From UBA8389 sp942493385 (GTDB lineage Bacteria > Bacteroidota > Bacteroidia > Bacteroidales > UBA1402): a stretch of DNA of 64,000 bases. Of this stretch, positions 61,301 through 64,000 are shown piece after piece (within the stretch, counting starts at the first letter, position 1; each line of letters opens with the position of its first letter). The notes under the pieces are model-generated. The model was not told where the DNA came from and searched no databases. It saw only the letters and a list, made by a program, of their open reading frames with translations. The position numbers and the translations under genes were made by a program. The stretch covers positions 3,472,001-3,536,000 of the forward strand of contig OW818699.1 in NCBI GenBank assembly GCA_942493385.1, given 5' to 3'.

Positions 61301-62579
61301 CATTTCAACTGGACTCAACTACTCGGACGTGCTACCTTCCACCATGACTTCGACCGGTGTTGAGAACTTCAACGGTAGCGGCTCGTTTAATTACAGTTTG
61401 ACCTATACTACCAAAGCATCCACACAAACGCCTTCACCAACGGACACCATTTACTACGATTTAAACTCGCTCGATCAAGGTTGGAACCTGCTTGGCAACC
61501 CCACTGCCAGCACCTTGGATTGGGATGCTCCTACCGGTTGGACAAAGACGAATGTGGACAATGCCATTTATGTATGGGATCCTTCTGCCTTGAGTGGAAA
61601 CGGTGATTACCTGACATGGAACGGCACAACGGGCACATTGGGAAATGGCAGGATAGCGCCCTTTCAAGCTTTCTGGGCACATTCAACGGCTGCCACGACG
61701 TTGAGTTTTACCAATGCGGTGAAAACAATCAACGCTGGTACCTTCTTAAGAAGCTCGCTTATTGACGAAACGGTTTCGTTGCCCATCACCTTGTCCATGG
61801 GCGATTTACAGACTACTTCCTACTTGTCTTTCAGCGAAAATGGAGCAACCGGACCAGACCGATGGGATGCGTACCGCCTTGAATCCATGAGTGAAAACTG
61901 GCTGGAGCTATTTACACTGAGTTCACCTGAGTTTGTCAGCCCACTGGTTATCAACCACCTGCCCATACTGAAGGAAGATTTGATTACCATTCCGTTGTAC
62001 TATGACGCTCAACTAAAAAATACTGATACCAATCAGCAATTCTCGTTGAATTGGTCACTCCCTGCCAATTGGCCATCCGAATGGAACATCAGTTTGTTGA
62101 ATCACCAAACAGAGGAAGTCATTTCCATGAAAGAGCAATCTTCTTATTCATTCAACACAAATATCAAAAAAGAACTAGTAGCAACTGCAGGTAGCCTGCC
62201 CCTTCCGAAATCGTTACTCAAAGAACTGGCACCTTCCAGTAAGCTTCGGAGCAGCTCCTCTGCACAACCATTCTCCATTGTCATTTACAAAGGTTCCAAC
62301 ATCGAATACATGGCGCCGAAACCACAACTGGTCGGTAGTACCACGAACCCCTTCAAAGCCACTACCCAAGTTCGTTTCAGCTTGCCCGAAAAAGCAAAAA
62401 CGCGTGTGGACGTATTCTCTTCGCAAGGACAGCGTATCGCCACCCTAGCCGACGATATTTTCCCAGCTGGCATCACCGAAATCCCTTGGAATGCTTCCAA
62501 TTTAGCTCCAGGCTTGTACCTCATACGATTCCTATCCGGAGAAACGCTGGAAACGAAAAAGGCTGTTTTGATTTTTTAA
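55377..62579 (+). CDS. Giant T9SS-exported beta-helix surface protein
   Basis: A 2400-residue secreted protein, rich in Thr, Ser, Gly and Asn. An unusually long N-terminal signal region ends PLMAQ. Residues 45-1140 and 1140-1757 are two related modules of short repeats with Asn-Asn ladders (SNNIIGYAT, NNTISNWNYG), typical of a right-handed parallel beta-helix. Both modules begin with the same pattern (DLNGADLVTIDGRVNH in the second, NLNGADNVIIDGRVNQ in the first). A middle region of shorter strands follows (about 1760-2300). The last 85 residues are a T9SS sorting domain (TRVDVFSSQGQRIATL, LAPGLYLIRFLSG). The likely role is adhesion or a surface structure; no catalytic motif is seen. Start: ATG at 55377, six bases after an in-frame GTG. 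Confidence 0.85.
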   Translation: MRNFSSLENFKSFCTKGLTTSRPKIYLFVAVAIMATLGSNPLMAQTVRTVGSGGNYTNLTTAFTAVNGGTLTGDIVFQIISSQTLTSSAALNASGSGSANYTSVIIYPTAAGLSISSNINNQPTINLNGADNVIIDGRVNQLGTTKSLIISSTRTSGFAVRFIGDASANTLQYCQLKGVNTSGTGGVVTFSTGTTTGNDNNTIDNCDVTNVTSLPVNGIYSAGSSAVIDNSNNTVSNCNISNYFGASTASNGIFLSTNNSAWTITDNRFFQTAARQSTTARLHHALYIASTTGVNFTISNNIIGYATNTGTGLTSYTGTVTHTYRAIELNVGTATPSSIQGNTITAFSMATSSGTTTLPGIFSGISILGGSVNIGTVTGNTIGATTGNGAITITTTTSLPVITGIYGTSTGTVNIQNNNMGSISTGTTTTMGYTIRGIYTVGIGTFTISDNTIGSTSTTHSIAAGRSTTGTAVCTFSGIYSTSTGVNTITNNTIQNCTAYGTGSSIFYGIVKTGGTNTLSITGNSLISSLNNGTGAMIGIYSTSAASTLAISNNIIRDCSRNKTTGTFTGIYNTGAVTSAINIDNNLLGNVSGGLITYSLANSSALLGISNTAGTNTCALSIQNNDIRGITQTATGTNAHTYIINSAATLSQNISNNTFTNLSTNTTGTILFLSNNVIMPANGVQHIDGNSIVTGFTRTAASGALTLFTSTASTASANVTVTNNNNDFSNINLNGTATIAGWINTDAGAGSVTKTIDGNTFSNWTAGTGAITAINVNIVSANNATSNNSINTISGAGTITAITTGAGNDKIYSNTIHTLTTTGTTATINGIAVTAGTVKNVYQNTIYNLQANNITTGSIRGIAISAGTTNNVYRNNIYSLTSSSSAITSGTVNGILISGTTTGQTNTIHNNMIGDLRTTAASSLNAIMGLSVANTGTTSTTHAYFNTIYLNATSSGANFGSSTVYHVVSTTATTAALHLRNNILINTSTANGTGRTIVFRRSSGAAGALANYVSTSNNNLFYAGTPSATNLIYSDGTSTAQTIALYKAGVFTAGTIAPRDQLSITEKLKFVSTNGADPGFLKMGVDAASYIESGGTSISGITIDKEGDFRFGDPSFPIQTNGYGTAPDIGADEFDGFRPHVEVASAHVNSDGYYGRLQHAFSAINAESQTGTNIQVSLLVNTVETSSAVLQAGNWTSLLLYPTLTGLSITGNLSGSPLIDLNGADLVTIDGRVNHTGSTTDLIIANSSTSGTSGTSTLRFINSAENNMLQYCTVRGSTTSVTDGVLTFATAAAGNGNDNNVVQSCNLTNAGGNRPLNALYSAGTVTFENSSNSLLNSQVYDFLNASASSNGVYIGANSTAWTISGNSFYETTALVPSSGTFAYNLLRMENSSGNTFVVSGNYFGGQAALCGGTAWSTNSATNHSMRVISLNVGTGTASSVQNNTISNWNYGSGSATPWIAIAVDGGNVNIGTTTGNTIGSSVVSQDIILTSTTTSEVFGIRNVGAGMVALSNNNIGSMYLIGDNGSCIGLEMAGSGTTNSADKNFIHTLTVDPASTTSTVYGIRMGTGAATYSNNIISLGGNTETTIYGIFESGSATSNNNLYFNTIYIGGALGSGITKKSYALWSNASTTIRDIRNNIFANDRSTTGGLDLHYAAYLNYGVDTDLNLDFNDYYAPSTGGVVGFYNGANKTELPLVVGLDAKSLLTDPTFVNAGTTTSTDYKVNTPLFGVSGTGITTDFEGGSRSVPVNMGAFEYYTKKWLGSVSTAFSNVNNWAPAAVPTGIDKVGISSETTFQPILSGTSPANDITLTGSGRIDLTDGSVLTVQSGPVLTLQTGAVVKVDENADLTFESGSTVSTVSGSKIILESGSAYVNLGTSAPSLEVKRVLTATKGWRMVSAPVSDNIAGMFESPLVTQGFTGSSFPTLQPNLLWWLESDGGTSLQSWRKPSDMTDNLVAGRGYFHYVFDGAGRLDVDGISTGLNYSDVLPSTMTSTGVENFNGSGSFNYSLTYTTKASTQTPSPTDTIYYDLNSLDQGWNLLGNPTASTLDWDAPTGWTKTNVDNAIYVWDPSALSGNGDYLTWNGTTGTLGNGRIAPFQAFWAHSTAATTLSFTNAVKTINAGTFLRSSLIDETVSLPITLSMGDLQTTSYLSFSENGATGPDRWDAYRLESMSENWLELFTLSSPEFVSPLVINHLPILKEDLITIPLYYDAQLKNTDTNQQFSLNWSLPANWPSEWNISLLNHQTEEVISMKEQSSYSFNTNIKKELVATAGSLPLPKSLLKELAPSSKLRSSSSAQPFSIVIYKGSNIEYMAPKPQLVGSTTNPFKATTQVRFSLPEKAKTRVDVFSSQGQRIATLADDIFPAGITEIPWNASNLAPGLYLIRFLSGETLETKKAVLIF

Positions 62580-62581
62580 AA

Positions 62582-63094
62582 ATGATTGATAAAATGAAAT
62601 ATACAAAAAATATAGTGTGCGTTTTGGTATTGATGTCTGTATTTAATTTGCAAGCACAGAAAACATCGATCAGCATCAAGGCTCAGGCGACAGTGATCGA
62701 CAAGGCGGAAATCGAATTGGTCACCATCAAATACTTGGACATCGACGCCGGTATGGCTGTGAACGGCATCATCAATGTCTCTGCCAAACGAGACGGGCAG
62801 GCAGGTGTGATGATGGTGAAAGGGAGACCGGATGCGAGTTTTAGAATTAGTTTCGCACCTGTGGTTGAAATTCAGAACAGTACCGGAAAAGGTAGCTTAA
62901 CTTTAAAATATGAGATGTATGGTTATACCAGTGACAATCAAGGAGCCAGCGAACCGATAGATGCAGCTGCACGCACCTTGAAGATCAACAGCGACGGGAA
63001 ATATTATTTTTGGCTGGGTGGGCTCATTGACATTAGCAAAGCACGCCCTGGAAAATATGAAGGAGAATTCACACTTGAAATTGAATACATTTGA
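62582..63094 (+). CDS. Small secreted beta-sandwich protein (DUF4402-like)
   Basis: A 170-residue exported protein. The signal peptide ends LQAQ; the mature part is one beta-rich domain with no cysteines and a C-terminal KYEGEFTLEIEY end, resembling DUF4402-type proteins. It begins 3 bases after the giant-protein stop; ATG at 62594 is an alternative start. It is related in layout, though not closely in sequence, to the next gene. No function is known. Confidence 0.7.
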   Translation: MIDKMKYTKNIVCVLVLMSVFNLQAQKTSISIKAQATVIDKAEIELVTIKYLDIDAGMAVNGIINVSAKRDGQAGVMMVKGRPDASFRISFAPVVEIQNSTGKGSLTLKYEMYGYTSDNQGASEPIDAAARTLKINSDGKYYFWLGGLIDISKARPGKYEGEFTLEIEYI

Positions 63095-63095
63095 A

Positions 63096-63692
63096 ATGAA
63101 AAAACGCATTCACACTCTGGTTTTGTTTTTGGTCAGCAACTTGCTACTGACTGGAAATGCCTTGGGTCAGCGGATTAGTTTTGGATTGTACACGACGGAG
63201 AACATCGTTTTGACACCGTTGGGTTCAGGTGATCTCAATTTTAATACAAAACAAAATATTCTTCTTTCTGGTCAAACCGTCACCATTAATCTGGTTGATG
63301 ATGCAACAGCCATCCTGACCATTACCGGACGCCTTGATCAGGAGATCACCGTTACGATTGACGCACCCAGCACGCTCGATCTGGATGTGAGCAACACGAT
63401 TCCTTTGGCAGTCAAGTTTGCATACTCCAATACTGGTGCAGCGACAGAAGTGTTAGCAAAACTAAGTGCCGTAGAAGTGGCAACAGGCTTTTCCAGCGCC
63501 ACATTCCCAATTCTCAGAAGGGCGTCGGGTTTGCCAGCTCCGCCTCCAACACCCGGACATTCGGGCTATGTGGCACCAACTGGCACAGCATATATTTTTA
63601 TTTATGGTACTCTGGGCGTCATACCTTCCAATGCAGCAGCAGGAATTTATAGCGGAAATATTAGTGTTCATGTTTCATACGCCAAAAATTAA
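63096..63692 (+). CDS. Small secreted beta-sandwich protein, second (DUF4402-like)
   Basis: A 198-residue exported protein with a signal peptide ending GNALGQ. The mature part is a beta-rich, cysteine-free domain that ends GIYSGNISVHVSYAKN, with the same closing pattern as the preceding gene. A Pro-rich APPPTPG segment near 150 is probably a surface loop. The ATG at 63096 lies two bases after the preceding stop; the frame extends upstream to 63018, but that part overlaps the preceding gene. Function unknown; DUF4402-like by layout. Confidence 0.7.
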   Translation: MKKRIHTLVLFLVSNLLLTGNALGQRISFGLYTTENIVLTPLGSGDLNFNTKQNILLSGQTVTINLVDDATAILTITGRLDQEITVTIDAPSTLDLDVSNTIPLAVKFAYSNTGAATEVLAKLSAVEVATGFSSATFPILRRASGLPAPPPTPGHSGYVAPTGTAYIFIYGTLGVIPSNAAAGIYSGNISVHVSYAKN

Positions 63693-63698
63693 TTGCCG

Positions 63699-64000
63699 AT
63701 GAATCAAAAACAATCCATTGTTTATAGCCAGGCCAATCATACTATCTCAGAGCACATTATGAGTTGGTTGAATGTAACGAACTGTGCACTTGTATTGTTT
63801 TTAGTTATGTTTTCGCTTACCGCCAATGCCCAATTCATCAAAATCGACATTGATATTCCTGCAAAAACAGGTGTATCAGACATGGAGACCTCGGAACAAA
63901 GCTGGCAGAACGCTATCAACCAATCCCAACAAGAATTGGACGGCACCTACGCATTGACCCTCTCAAGTGCTGAGAATCTACAAGTTCTTGCCATTTTAAA
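63699..64000 (+). CDS. Secreted protein, 5' part only (runs off the edge)
   Basis: An ATG at 63699 opens a frame with no stop to the window end, giving 100 residues. A hydrophobic segment (ALVLFLVMFSLTANAQ) is a likely signal peptide, with a longer than usual N-terminus; an in-frame ATG at 63759 (MSWLNVTNCALV) would give a more standard one. The mature part begins FIKIDIDIPAKTGV. It is the fourth gene of the operon, 6 bases after the third. The family is not recognisable from this part. Confidence 0.65.
   Translation, partial: MNQKQSIVYSQANHTISEHIMSWLNVTNCALVLFLVMFSLTANAQFIKIDIDIPAKTGVSDMETSEQSWQNAINQSQQELDGTYALTLSSAENLQVLAIL

Overview
The window is 64 kb of chromosome from a member of the Bacteroidota, most likely order Bacteroidales. 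Four kinds of evidence agree. The complete 16S gene has a Bacteroidales-like sequence as far as I can judge by eye. Promoters have the phylum's -33 TTG/TTTG and -7 TAnnTTTG elements (clean pairs before gldB, the rRNA operon, ric, ettA and tRNA-Lys). Several secreted proteins end in a type IX secretion (T9SS) sorting domain. Rho carries the long disordered insertion typical of the group. I see no insertion sequence, phage or CRISPR array.

Layout. 1-5.9 kb: 3' end of rpsA, a GldB-like lipoprotein, and a minus-strand operon metY-metA-U32 peptidase. 5.9-11.6 kb: a complete minus-strand rRNA operon (16S, tRNA-Ile, tRNA-Ala, 23S, 5S) with its promoter, leader, processing stems and tandem terminators. 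11.9-18.6 kb: a SIMPL protein, a HAD phosphatase and a tight operon of glycosyltransferase, HIT-phosphorylase/SpoIID fusion and AmpG-like transporter. 18.6-27.8 kb: a nitric-oxide and iron-stress region with a hemerythrin-LuxR regulator, a YqhD-like reductase, and the run ric-norZ-DUF438/hemerythrin/PAS-DUF1858/DUF2249-PepSY. 27.8-33.2 kb: DUF4256 protein, DnaK (with a sigma-54-type promoter) and MprF. 33.3-38.6 kb: divergent CotH-kinase/T9SS protein and PL11 rhamnogalacturonan lyase. 38.9-41.8 kb: ferritin-catalase-hydrolase operon. 41.9-47.3 kb: Rho, TilS, PheS and endonuclease III. 47.4-50.5 kb: LamG-GH127 arabinofuranosidase. 50.6-54.8 kb: an ABC exporter pair and EttA. 55.1-64 kb: tRNA-Lys and an operon of a 2400-residue T9SS beta-helix protein followed by at least three small secreted proteins, running off the right edge.

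How it fits together. The stress genes form two coherent modules: nitric-oxide reduction with repair of damaged iron centres, and iron storage with peroxide removal. The secreted enzymes (PL11, GH127, CotH/lamin-tail protein) suggest a pectin and plant-polysaccharide degrader that displays proteins through T9SS. The least explained parts are the giant-protein operon at the right end, the HIT-SpoIID fusion operon, and the hemerythrin-LuxR regulator beside the nitric-oxide genes.
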